Assembly (NCBI RefSeq): GCF_021390935.1
Contig: NZ_JAJPUI010000011.1
Location: forward strand, 124,001 to 188,000
DNA: 64,000 bases
Direction of reading: 5' to 3'
Origin: Streptomyces sp. CC228A
Lineage (GTDB): Bacteria; Actinomycetota; Actinomycetes; Streptomycetales; Streptomycetaceae
Part shown: one piece after another, positions 56,133-64,000 of the stretch
Position numbering within the stretch: the stretch's first letter is position 1
Layout: each line of letters starts with the position of its first letter
The notes under the pieces: model-generated
The model's input: only the letters and a program-made list of their open reading frames with translations
Database searches by the model: none
Told to the model about the DNA's origin: nothing
Program-made: the position numbers and the translations under genes

Positions 56133-56849
56133 ATGTCGCAGCGCGCCAAGCATTCCGCCCGTACCGCCGTCGTCGCCCTCGCCGCCGCCGGCATCGGGGG
56201 CGCGGCCGTGGTCGGTGCCGGTGCGTCGGCCGCCGCGGCCGAGCCGCGGGTGGCCCCGCTCACCGTCAGCACCTCCGCCGCCGTCGCCGCGCAGGCCGAG
56301 TCCCTCGCCAAGGGCGCCGCCGAGGCGAAGGCGGCGCAGGCCAAGGCCGCCGCCGCGAAGAAGGCGGCCGCGAAGAAGGCTGCCGCCGCCAAGGCCGCCG
56401 CGGCGAAGAAGGCCGCGGCGAAGAAGGCCGTGGACTGGGTCAAGCCCGTCTCCGGCTACAAGCTGACCGCCAGCTTCAACCAGGGCGGCGCCATGTGGAC
56501 GAACAAGCACTCCGGCCAGGACTTCGCCGTGCCGGTCGGCACCCCGGTCAAGGCCGTCCACGGCGGCACCGTCGTGAAGGCCGGCCCCAACGGCGGCGGT
56601 GACGGCCCGGCGTACGGGAACGCCGTCGTGATCAAGCACGGTAACGGCACGTACTCCCAGTACGCCCACCTGTCGAAGATCAAGGTCAAGGTGGGTGCGA
56701 AGGTGAAGACGGGCCAGCTCATCGCCCACTCCGGCAACACCGGCAACTCCTCCGGCCCCCACCTGCACTTCGAGATCCGTACGACCCCGAACTACGGCTC
56801 CTCGGTGAACCCGGCCAGCTTCCTCCGGTCCGAGGGCGTCAGCATCTGA
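56133..56849 (+). CDS. Secreted M23 (LytM-type) peptidoglycan endopeptidase
   Basis: A 238-residue exported protein. A signal peptide covers about 1-36 (AVVALAAAGIGGAAVVGAGA). Residues 60-99 are an Ala/Lys helix of AAAKKAA repeats that may lie along the wall polymer. The M23 domain fills 105-235, with zinc ligands His126 and Asp130 (HSGQD) and His212 in HLHFEI, and catalytic His179 or His210. It cleaves peptide cross-links. ATG 56133 has GGAGG upstream. It faces the cse operon across the repeat hairpins at 56905-57000. Confidence 0.94.
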   Translation: MSQRAKHSARTAVVALAAAGIGGAAVVGAGASAAAAEPRVAPLTVSTSAAVAAQAESLAKGAAEAKAAQAKAAAAKKAAAKKAAAAKAAAAKKAAAKKAVDWVKPVSGYKLTASFNQGGAMWTNKHSGQDFAVPVGTPVKAVHGGTVVKAGPNGGGDGPAYGNAVVIKHGNGTYSQYAHLSKIKVKVGAKVKTGQLIAHSGNTGNSSGPHLHFEIRTTPNYGSSVNPASFLRSEGVSI

Positions 56850-56904
56850 CACCCCGGGGGCGTCGGCAGTTGACCGTCGGGCCCCGGATCCCGTGACACC
56901 TTTC

Positions 56905-57000
56905 GCGCCCGCACGGCCCCGGACACTTCCCCGGGCCGTGCGGGCGCGTGACACTTCCCCGGGCCGTGCGGGCGCGCGACACTTCGCGGGGCCGTGCGCC
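56905..57000. terminator. Terminator hairpin with repeated right arms
   Basis: GCGCCCGCACGGCCC (56905-56919) pairs perfectly with GGGCCGTGCGGGCGC (56933-56947). The right arm is copied again at 56961-56975 and in part at 56988-57000, a 28-base tandem repeat. It lies between the convergent M23 and cseC genes. Confidence 0.85.
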
Positions 57001-57059
57001 ACCTGAGATCCGCGAGACCGCTGGAGCCCCGTGGTGCGGCCCGGCCGCGGCCCCTCGGG

Positions 57060-58559
57060 TCACGGCTCCTCGGGGAACCTGATCATCGGGAAGCTGCCGG
57101 TGCTGGTGGGGGCGTGCTCCGGCAGCCACAGCACGGCGATGGCCCCTCCGGCCTCACCCGCACCCCCGGCGACATCCCCGCCCCCGAGGGCACCTGCGCC
57201 CCCGACGGCACCCGTGCCGCTGGGGGCGTGCGGCATCCCGGTGGCTTCCGCAGGCACGGGGGCGCCCGGGCCCCCGGGCAGCGCCGAGCCGCCCCGGCCC
57301 TCCGGGGCGCCCGGGGCCGCCGCGGCCGCCGTGCCGTCCGGCGCCGCCGCGTTGCGGAAGGTGAGCCGCGCACCGAGCACCCGCGCCTGGCCCGCGGCGA
57401 TGGTCAACCCCAGGCCGTGGCCGGCGCCCGCGCGGTCGCTCGCGCCCGTACGGAACCGGCTCGGCCCCTCGCGCAGCAGCGCCTCGGGGAAACCCGGCCC
57501 GTGGTCGCGCACCCGCAGCACCCGCCCCTCGACGGTGACCTCGATCGGCGGCTTGCCGTACTTCGCGGCGTTCGTCAGGAGGTTGCCGAGGATCCGCTCC
57601 AGGCGGCGGGGGTCGGTGTTCACCCACGACTCGTGCACCACGCGCACCTCGGCGTCAGGGTTCAGCAGGGCCACGCGGCGGGCGACGAACTCGCCCAGCG
57701 CGATCTCCTGGAGCTCGGCCCGCTCCGACGCGCTGTCCAGCCGCGCCACCTCCAGCACGTCCTCCACCAGGGTGCGCATCGCCCGCGCCCGGTCCCGCAC
57801 CAGCTCGGTCGGTCGCCCGGGCGGCAGCAGCTCCGCGGCCGTGAGCAGTCCGGTGACGGGCGTGCGCAGCTCGTGCGCGATGTCGGCGGTGACCCGGCGC
57901 TCCGCCTCGATCCGCTCGTTGAGGGCGTCGGTCAGCGCGTCCACCGCCCGGGCCAGCTCGTCCGTCTCGTCCCGTACGACCCCGCCGATCGCCTCACGGA
58001 CGCGCACGTCGGTGTTGCCCTGGGCGACCTTCCCGGCGGCGGTGGCGGCCTTGCGCAGCCGGCGGGAGAGCCGCCCGCCGATCAGCACGCCGAGCGCGGA
58101 CCCCCCGAACACGACGGAGACCGAACCGACGATCAGCGCCTCGTCGAGCCGCTTCATGATCGTCGCACTGCGGTCCGGGTAAGGAGTGTGCAGCGACATG
58201 ACGTCGCCGTTGGCGAGCGGGACCGCCGCCCACACCTCCGGCGGTGCGCCGCCCTTCTCCTCGTGCACGTACGTCCCGTACCGCCCCTCCCGCATGAGCC
58301 GGTCGAGTGCGGGCGGCAGCGCGGGGTCGTTCAGCTTCGTGCCCCACTTGGGCTTCTGGTCCTTGGGCTTCGACAGCTCGTACATCCGCTGGGCGAGCTT
58401 CAGCCGTTCCAGCTGCACGTCTCTGGCGCTGTCCAGCATCGAGACACGGGCCGCGTTGTGGACGATCAGGCTGAGGGTCGCCGCGACCAGGGCGCCCACC
58501 GCCGCGATGGCGAGGGCGATCTTCCAGCGGACGCCGGTGCGCAGGGCGGGTGGCTTCAT
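57060..58559 (-). CDS. cseC: Sensor histidine kinase CseC
   Basis: A 499-residue kinase in the position and order of CseC of the sigE operon. Membrane helices lie at about 12-34 and 142-162, around an extracytoplasmic sensor loop; HAMP follows. The H box DIAHELRTPVTGLL has His229; the N box is ILGNLLTNAAKYG near 323-335; the G box is GHGLGLTI near 380-387. Residues 404-472 are an Ala/Gly/Pro insert inside the ATPase domain just before its last strand. It senses cell-envelope stress and phosphorylates CseB. Confidence 0.93.
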   Translation of the reverse strand: MKPPALRTGVRWKIALAIAAVGALVAATLSLIVHNAARVSMLDSARDVQLERLKLAQRMYELSKPKDQKPKWGTKLNDPALPPALDRLMREGRYGTYVHEEKGGAPPEVWAAVPLANGDVMSLHTPYPDRSATIMKRLDEALIVGSVSVVFGGSALGVLIGGRLSRRLRKAATAAGKVAQGNTDVRVREAIGGVVRDETDELARAVDALTDALNERIEAERRVTADIAHELRTPVTGLLTAAELLPPGRPTELVRDRARAMRTLVEDVLEVARLDSASERAELQEIALGEFVARRVALLNPDAEVRVVHESWVNTDPRRLERILGNLLTNAAKYGKPPIEVTVEGRVLRVRDHGPGFPEALLREGPSRFRTGASDRAGAGHGLGLTIAAGQARVLGARLTFRNAAAPDGTAAAAAPGAPEGRGGSALPGGPGAPVPAEATGMPHAPSGTGAVGGAGALGGGDVAGGAGEAGGAIAVLWLPEHAPTSTGSFPMIRFPEEP

Positions 58560-58859
58560 GGCGGTGCGGGGTCCTGTCGGTGCGGTGCGGTGCGGTGCGT
58601 ATGGGCTGGGCGGGCCGGGCGGGCGGTGCAGGCGATGGTGGTCAGGCGGCCTGGTGGTCAGGCGGCCTGGTGGTCAGCCGGCGCGGCGGTCAGGCGGCGG
58701 TACGGGGCGGAGTGCGGCGGCCGCCGCCGAGACCGGGGCCGCGCCGCCCTGAGCCGGATACTGCCGCTGCCGCTGCCGCTGCCGCTGCCGCTGCCGCTGC
58801 CGCTGCCGCCGGCCGAGTGCGGCCCCTTCCGGAGGCGTGTGCGGCGCCCGGCCGCCATG
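58560..58859. repeat. Short repeats between cseB and cseC
   Basis: CCGCTG hexamers run about eight to nine times at 58757-58810, a 17-base GGTGGTCAGGCGGCCT unit repeats three times at about 58637-58680, and GGTGC repeats near 58578-58596. In other Streptomyces cseB and cseC are close together. No gene is seen in these 300 bases. Confidence 0.9.
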
Positions 58860-59573
58860 TCAGGGCCTGAGCTTGTAGCCGAAGCCGCGTACCGTCTCGA
58901 TCCGCTCCTGGCCGATCTTCGCCCGCAACCGCTGCACGTGGACGTCCACCACCCGGGTGTCGCCGCCCCACCCGTAGTCCCACACCCGCTCCAGGAGCTT
59001 GTCCCGCGACAGCACCGTCCCAGGGGCCGAGGAGAACTCCAGCAGCAGGCGCATTTCCGTCGGCGTCAGCGCCACGGGTGCGCCGGACCTGCGGACCTCC
59101 ATGCCTTCCGTGTCGACCTCCAGGTCGCCGAAGACCAGCAGGCCCCGCTCGTCCTGCCGGCGGCCCGACGCGTCCGAGCCGTCCCCGCCGGAGGCACCGC
59201 CCGCGTGGCCGAAGCGCCGCAGCACCGCCCGGATGCGGGCCATGAGCACCGCGCCGTCGAAAGGCTTGGTGACGTAGTCGTCCGCGCCCGCCTCCAGGCC
59301 CAGGACCACGTCGATCGAGTCGGCGCGCGCCGACAGCATGATCACGGGCACCGTCGACTCGTCCCGGATCCGGCGGCACAGGCTGACGCCGTCCATGCCG
59401 GGCAGCATGACGTCCAGCAGCGCGATGTCCGGCCTGGCGGCGCGGAACGCCTCCAGACCGGACAGCCCGTCCGGCATCGCCGTCACCACGAACCCGTCCC
59501 GTTCCAGGGCGAGCTGGGTGGCCTCCCGGATGACGTCGTCGTCCTCGACGAACAGCACATGAGTCTCTGCCAT
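58860..59573 (-). CDS. cseB: Response regulator CseB
   Basis: A 237-residue OmpR-type regulator. The receiver has Glu10-Asp11-Asp12 and phospho-acceptor Asp54 in IALLDVMLPGMDG; the C-terminal winged helix has LTPTEMRLLLEFSS and DTRVVDVHVQRLRAKI. ATG 59573 has GGGAGAAA upstream, so the Gly/Pro-rich frame before it is not part of the protein. With CseC it turns on sigE under envelope stress. Confidence 0.95.
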   Translation of the reverse strand: MAETHVLFVEDDDVIREATQLALERDGFVVTAMPDGLSGLEAFRAARPDIALLDVMLPGMDGVSLCRRIRDESTVPVIMLSARADSIDVVLGLEAGADDYVTKPFDGAVLMARIRAVLRRFGHAGGASGGDGSDASGRRQDERGLLVFGDLEVDTEGMEVRRSGAPVALTPTEMRLLLEFSSAPGTVLSRDKLLERVWDYGWGGDTRVVDVHVQRLRAKIGQERIETVRGFGYKLRP

Positions 59574-59949
59574 GCCGTGTTTCTCCCGTTTCTGCGCGCC
59601 TCGGTCCCAGCATCGGCCGTCGCGGTTCCCACCCGGGTCCCGGTCCGGCGCCGCGTGCGGTTCGCCGCCGGGCCCCGGCCTCGGCCCCCGCGGCGGGTGT
59701 CCGCCCGGTTCCGCTCCCGGTCCCACCGCGGCTCACCGCCCGGGCCCGTGCTCGGCCCCGGCCGGGGCGCGCCCTGGTCCGCCCCGGGCCGGAACCCCGG
59801 ACCGGGACCGAACCCGCCCCCGGCCCCGGCACGAACCCGCTCCCAGCCTGGATCCTCGTCCCGGCCCGGCCGGTCATGGTCGGGTGCCGGCCGGGTCCTG
59901 GCCGGGTCCTGGTCCGGTCCTGGAACCGTTTCCCCGGCCGGCCCGCGCC
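59574..59949. repeat. Low-complexity GGGTCC/GGTCCC-rich spacer between cseA and cseB
   Basis: The 376-base gap is made of degenerate CCGGGTCC and CCCGGTCC units, for example GCCGGGTCCTGGCCGGGTCC near 59888-59912. No gene is seen. Confidence 0.75.
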
Positions 59950-61112
59950 TCACTCGTCTGCGGGGGCCGGCACGGGACCGGTGAGGTCGCCGTCGACCGC
60001 CTTGCTGTACTCGGTGCGCACGATGTCGTGCTGGGTGAACTTGTCCCCCGTCCACCTGAAGGTGATCACATCCTCGCCGGACGGGTACGCGACGGGGTCG
60101 TCCTTGGCGTACCGCTGCTTGGTGACCAGGAGGTCGCCGCGGTCGATCGCCGCGTACACCGCCGGCTCCTCCAGCGCGAACACGTTCTCGTACGCGCCGT
60201 CGTCCTTCCTCCGGTACACGTACGTCCCGATGCCCACCGCGTCACCGCAGGTCAGCACGTTGACGACAACGTCGGGCGCCCCGGTGTTGGTGAGGTTTCC
60301 GTACGAGGTGTCGACCGGGTAGGCGTCGGCGACGCACGGCTTGAGGTCGCCCTTCACACGGTCGCTGACCTTCGGATCCTCCTTGACCAGCCGGACCGCG
60401 TCGACCCGCTGGAAGGGCGAGGCAGCGGAGGAGGCGGTCGCGTCCGGTGCCACGGAAGTGCCGCCGGCCTGGTCGGCCGGGACGGGGCGGCGTCGCGGGC
60501 GCCCGTGCTGCCGGTGGAGCAGGCGGCCGTCGCGAACAGGCCGACGGCGGCGAGGACGGCCACGGCCGTCGTACCCGCCGCCCGCAGGGACCGGTCGGAC
60601 CAGCCCTTCCCGGCGGCCGGAGCCGGGCCGCCGGGGCCGCGGTCGCCCGCGTTCCCCGCAGGCCGCGCGCGGTGTGACGGCCCGGGACCGTGGGCCGTGA
60701 GGGACGTGAGGGCGTCCGGCCGGAGGCCGCCCCGCTCAGGGGCGGCGGATGCGGCGCGGCCCGGCCGCTCACCGCGCTGCACGAAGCTGCTGCCCGACGC
60801 GGAGGCGCCGCACTCGCGGCCGTCCGGCACCGAGCCATCCGGCACCGAGCCATCCGGGAATGCGCCGTCCGGCACTGAGCCGTCGCCTTCGCCGCTGTCC
60901 GACGCAGAGCCGTCCGGCACCGAGCCGTCCGTCCCCGCCCGGTCCGTCCCCGCGCGGTCCGGCACTGAGCTGTCCGGCACTGAGCCGTCGCGTTCGCCCC
61001 CATCCGCCGCGGAGCCGTCGCGTGCGCGACCCTCCGGCGCCGAGCCGCTCCGTTCACCGCCGTCGGGGCCGGAGCCGCCGCTCCTTCCCGGTTCGCCGAT
61101 CAGGCCGCCCAC
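59950..61112 (-). pseudogene. cseA: Lipoprotein CseA, split by one apparent frameshift and with a long N-terminal leader
   Basis: The mature part (59950-60453) begins after the shift and includes PFQRVDAVRLVKEDPKVSDR, CVADAYPVDTSYGNLT and WTGDKFTQHDIVRTEYSK, the negative modulator of the SigE system. The upstream frame holds the export signal with lipobox ATAACS (Cys198). The two join if one base is added near 60472-60482. Before the signal lie about 175 residues, including DGSVPDG repeats, which is far longer than a lipoprotein n-region should be. GTG 61112 overlaps the end of sigE, but a start closer to the signal peptide is also possible. Confidence 0.82.
60824..61010. repeat. 15-bp tandem repeat in the cseA leader
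   Basis: GAGCCRTCCGGCACY is repeated with decay about ten times. The unit keeps the frame and encodes DGSVP-type peptides on the minus strand. Confidence 0.85.
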
Positions 61113-61959
61113 CGCTCGTGCTCCCGTCCGTCACGACGTCCGTTCGTCCGTTCCACCCCCGCCGCGTGCCCGGCCCGCGCCGTCGGCAGGGACCGTACGC
61201 TACCGAGCTGCCGCGGGACGCGCCCGGTGCGCCCGGCGGCCTCCCCGCCACGCGCGGCCGGGGTGGCCGGAGCCGACCGGGTAGGCCGCGCGGACTGCAC
61301 CGGCTGAGCCGACTGCACGGTCTGCGCCGGCTGGGCGGCTGAGCCGTCTGCCGCGCGGCGCGGCCGGCGCCCTCACGCACCTGCCCGTCGCGTGCCTGCC
61401 CGGTCCGGGCGGCGTCCCCGCGTGCCTGGGCCGCACGGGCCCGGTCGCCGAGGGCGGCGCGGGCATCGATGTCCCGGCTCTCCAGCTCCTGCCGGAGGCG
61501 GGCCAGCGCCCGGTGCAGCGTGCTCTTCACCGTGCCGGTCGACATGCCGAGCGCGGCCGCCGTCTCCTCGGTGCTCATCTGCTCCCAGTGCCGCAGCACG
61601 ACCACGCTGCGCTGCTTGGGCGCCAGCACCTTCAGCACGTCCATCAGCAGGGCCCGGTCGGCGTGCTGCTCGGTGGAGTCGTCGACCGACGCGTCCGGCA
61701 GCTGCTCGGTCGGGACCTCCTCCAGCTTGCGGGCCCGCCACCACTCGGTCCGGGTGTTGATCATGACCCGGCGCAGATACGCGTCGGCGAGCGACTTGTC
61801 GGCTATGCCGTCCCAGCGGCCGTACGTCCGTGCCAGCGCCGTCTGCAGGAGGTCCTGCGCCTCCACCGGGTCCGGTACGAGACGCCGCGCGCTGCGCAGC
61901 AGGGCGTCGTGCCGGGTGCGGACGTACTCCTCGAATCCGAGCACCTCGCCGTGCGACAT
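61100..61959 (-). CDS. sigE: ECF sigma factor SigE with an extended C-terminus and one apparent frameshift
   Basis: Residues 1-170 are SigE: FEEYVRTRHDALLRSARRLV, DLLQTALARTYGRW and YLRRVMINTRTEWWR (region 2), then LAPKQRSVVVLRHWEQMSTE and GMSTGTVKSTLHRALARL (region 4). The usual protein has about 176 residues. Here the frame runs on through Arg/Ala/Gln-rich sequence. Adding one base near 61331-61338 keeps a QPAQTVQSAQPVQ repeat in register and leads to a stop at 61100, overlapping cseA; without it the frame stops at 61054. ATG 61959 has GGAGG upstream. SigE controls cell-wall genes. Confidence 0.92.
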
Positions 61960-61984
61960 CCCGAACCGCCTCCGTTTCCCCGTA

Positions 61985-62022
61985 AACCTGCCGGTCAGAC
62001 AGGAACCTGCCGGTCAGACAGG
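61985..62022 (-). repeat. 19-bp perfect tandem duplication in the sigE leader
   Basis: Two identical 19-base units (61985-62003 and 62004-62022), each containing CCGGTCAGACAGG, lie 26 bases before the sigE start. They fall in the probable 5' leader of the mRNA. Confidence 0.95.
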
Positions 62023-62033
62023 CCTTCGCTTCC

Positions 62034-62088
62034 GTGGTGTCAGTCCCCTTGAGTCGGGCTTTGTACGGGCCTGGCTCGCTGACACCAC
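62034..62088 (-). promoter_or_regulatory. Inverted repeat upstream of sigE
   Basis: GTGGTGTCAG (62034-62043) and CTGACACCAC (62079-62088), ten bases each and perfect, 35 bases apart. They lie in the 264-base region between mutY and sigE that should hold the sigE promoter. It may be an operator, for example for CseB, or an mRNA stem; neither is shown. Confidence 0.6.
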
Positions 62089-62223
62089 AAGAAACTACGG
62101 AGCTGTTGTCACGGGGCTGTGCGGGGCAGCCGTCGGCGGACGCACGGCTGCCCATCGGTTGTGTAACGGCCCTGTGCGGGGGCGGGTACGCGCCGTGCGG
62201 GCGGGCCCCGGAGGACCCGGGGA

Positions 62224-63292
62224 TCAGCTGCCGGGCAGCCGGTACAGCCCGCCCTCCAGCGGCTCGACCAGGCCGTCGGCGACCAGCCCGTCCAGGGCGC
62301 GGGCCCGCTGCACCGGCTCGTGCCACACGGCGTCCAGGGCGGTCTGCGCGACCGGCCCGTGCGCCTCCCGCAGCACGGCGAGGAGCCGGCCCCGCACCTG
62401 CCGGTCGGTTCCCGCGTACGTCTGGCCGCGGCGCGGCGGGCCGTCGTGCGCCGGCTTCCCCGCGAGCCGCCAGGCGCACTCCCGCGCGATGGGGCAGCGC
62501 CCGCAGTCCTCGTTCCTGGCCGTGCACACCAGCGCGCCGAGCTCCATCGAGGCGGCGGCCCAGCGGGCCGCGGTCGTCTCGTCCCGCGGCAGCAGGGCGC
62601 GGGCGAGCCGCCGCTCGGCCGCCGTGGTGGCGTTCGGCGGGTACTGCACGCCGGTCACCGCACGGGCGAAGACCCGCCGGACGTTGGTGTCGAGGACGGC
62701 GTGCCGCTGCCCGTACGCGAACGACGCCACCGCGGCGGCCGTGTACTCCCCGATCCCGGGGAGCGCCAGCAGTTGGGCGTGGTCGCTCGGTACGTCACCG
62801 CCGTGCCGCTCCGTTATCGCCACGGCCGCGCCGTGCAGCCGCAGCGCCCGGCGCGGGTAGCCGAGCCGCCCCCAGGCACGTACCGCCTCGCCGGACGGCT
62901 CCGCGGCCAGGGCGGCGGGTCGGGGCCAGCGCGCCAGCCACTGCTCGTACACGGGGAGGACCCGGTTGACCGGTGTCTGCTGGAGCATGAACTCGCTCAC
63001 CATCACGCCCCAGGCCCCGGCCTCCGGACGGCGCCAGGGCAGGTCGCGGGCGTGCTGCGCGAACCACGCGAGGACGGGGAGTGGAGCCGCTCCCCGGCGG
63101 CGGGCGCGGCGTCGGCGGGGGCGGCCACGGTGTCAGCGGAGGCTGCGGCGGTGCCCGCAGGCACGGCACGGGTGCCCGCGCGGGCGGCGTCCGCACGGGC
63201 CGTGGGGGCACCCGTCCGGGGTGAGGTGGTGGCCCCGTCGGCTGCGGAGGCGCGGGGGCGGCGGAAGCGGAAGGAGTCTCGGTCGCAGTCAT
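62224..63292 (-). CDS. mutY: A/G-specific adenine glycosylase (mutY), N-terminal part split by two apparent frameshifts
   Basis: The intact frame 62224-63006 holds most of the enzyme: catalytic Glu in MVSEFMLQQTPV, the HhH-GPD LPGIGEYTAAAVASFAYGQ with VLDTNVRRV, and the iron-sulfur cysteines C-x6-C-x2-C-x5-C. Upstream, the same frame encodes LPVLAWFAQHARDLPWRRPE but has no start. The likely start is ATG 63292 with GGAAGG before it. Reaching it needs two added bases, near 63076-63084 and in the run at 63248-63262. The enzyme removes adenine paired with 8-oxoguanine. A Thr/Ala/Pro-rich leader of about 80 residues precedes the core. Confidence 0.9.
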
Positions 63293-63561
63293 GGCCTTCC
63301 GATCCTGACACGAGCCCGCCCCTTATCCCGTGCCGTCGGCCGCGCGCCTCGCGTTCCGCCCCGCCGGTGCGGCCCGCACCGCACGCACCGCACGCACCGC
63401 ACGCCTCCCGTGCGTCGGCGCGAAGCCCCGTGTTCCGTGCGCCGGTGCGATGCGCGGTGCGACGCCTCCTGTTGCCCCCGGGGCCCGGTCGCCCGGTCGC
63501 CCCGGTCGCGGTGGCTGGCCGTGGCCGCCGTCGGCCGTCCGGGGCCTGCGGGGGCCGCGGA

Positions 63562-63633
63562 GCATGCGGGGTGTGCGGGGCCTACAGAGCATGCGGAGCA
63601 TGCGGGACGTGCGGGGCTTGCGGGGTGTGCGGA
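63562..63633. repeat. 9-bp repeat GCNTGCGGG
   Basis: About eight degenerate units, for example GCATGCGGG, GTGTGCGGG, ACGTGCGGG. A second 9-base repeat, GCACCGCAC, occurs three times near 63375-63405. The gap 63293-63637 shows no gene. Confidence 0.85.
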
Positions 63634-63637
63634 ACGC

Positions 63638-64000
63638 TCAGTACCGAGGATGCTGTTGCTCGCCCTGGTTTCCAGGGGACTGCGGGGGTTGCTGCTGGGT
63701 GTGACTGTCCGGGTACTGCGGGTACGGGGGGTGCTGCTGCCACCCTTCGGGTCCCTGGTCCTGGGGGGACTGCTGCGCCTGCGCTCCCTGGTGCTGAGGG
63801 TACTGCTGCTGCCCCTCGGCCGCCTGGTACGGCACGTGCTGCTGCTGCCCCTCGGCCGCCTCGTACCGCGGGTACTGCTGCTGCCCCCCGCTCGTCTGGT
63901 ACTCCGAGTGCGGCTGCCCCCCGATGTCCCCGTACTGCGGGTACTCCTGCCGCTCCGGCACTTCCTGCCGAGGCTGCTCCCGGTGCCCGGCGCCCGCTCC
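63638..64000 (-). CDS. Gln/Pro/Tyr-rich repeat protein, C-terminal end (gene runs off the right edge)
   Basis: The frame is open to base 64000, so the start is outside. The visible 120 residues are a low-complexity tail of QQQYP and AAEGQQQ repeats with about a 12-residue period, ending NQGEQQHPRY. No folded domain is visible. Such tails occur in Streptomyces membrane or cell-surface proteins with unknown partners. GTG 63961 could be an internal start, but the residues before it have the same composition. Confidence 0.7.
   Translation of the reverse strand, partial: GAGAGHREQPRQEVPERQEYPQYGDIGGQPHSEYQTSGGQQQYPRYEAAEGQQQHVPYQAAEGQQQYPQHQGAQAQQSPQDQGPEGWQQHPPYPQYPDSHTQQQPPQSPGNQGEQQHPRY

Noticed and set aside
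58757..58810. Ser-Gly repeat protein encoded by the CCGCTG array
   Set aside because: It is a simple hexamer repeat in the cseB-cseC gap without start or domain.

Overview
The window is chromosomal core DNA of a Streptomyces or very close relative. GC is very high, third codon positions are almost all G or C, starts are often GTG with GGAGG-type ribosome sites, and the gene order is one I recall from Streptomyces (tipA ... ppa-dacB-tilS-hpt-ftsH-folE-fol operon ... nuoD ... panC-nadB-nadC-coaX ... lsr2-clpC ... sigE-cseABC). No rRNA, tRNA, insertion sequence, prophage or CRISPR array was seen.

Layout. 1-900: end of a CobW-type metallochaperone gene and the cysteine-free rpsR, a zinc-starvation pair. 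1.1-3.7 kb: a DUF397 / RsbW-like ATPase / XRE-DUF5753 regulator set. 3.8-7.6 kb: aldehyde dehydrogenase, DinB protein, PadR regulator and the thiopeptide-sensing regulator tipA with its palindromic promoter. 8-11.2 kb: a DUF368 lipid carrier transporter and a ThrE-type exporter. 11.3-19.5 kb: ppa, dacB, a DUF2342 metalloprotease, tilS, hpt, ftsH and folE. 19.6-20.6 kb: a free-standing intein-like LAGIDADG endonuclease. 20.6-25.5 kb: the folate operon (minus strand) led by an MprF-like gene. 25.7-30.7 kb: an esterase and an OpuC-type osmolyte ABC importer. 32-34.5 kb: an orphan nuoD coupled to midA. 34.5-40.5 kb: a two-component system, a TmrB-like P-loop protein, an ArsR regulator and a threonine aldolase. 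40.6-47 kb: a CoA/NAD cofactor operon. 47.6-54.7 kb: small hypotheticals, BlaI-type regulator, acetyltransferase, lsr2 and clpC. 55.3-63.3 kb: Trypco2 protein, M23 peptidase, the cell-envelope stress operon sigE-cseA-cseB-cseC and mutY. The right edge cuts a Gln-rich gene.

Three things stand out. First, the endonuclease at 19620-20618 lies directly behind folE, and the part of folE that encodes the catalytic zinc site (19081-19278) has an abrupt switch to A/T-ending codons. This is what a recoded, cleavage-resistant target allele next to its homing endonuclease would look like. A hairpin also covers the endonuclease start codon. Second, short in-frame repeats have expanded in the termini or loops of many ordinary enzymes (opuCA-type ATPase, midA, threonine aldolase, panC, nadB, BlaI, acetyltransferase, cseC, cseA, sigE) and in most larger intergenic gaps. 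Third, six genes (dacB, midA, the 47.7-kb hypothetical gene, cseA, sigE, mutY) are split by frameshifts that all look like one missing base in GC-rich runs. That regularity points to sequence or assembly error rather than gene death, so the split genes should be treated as probably intact.
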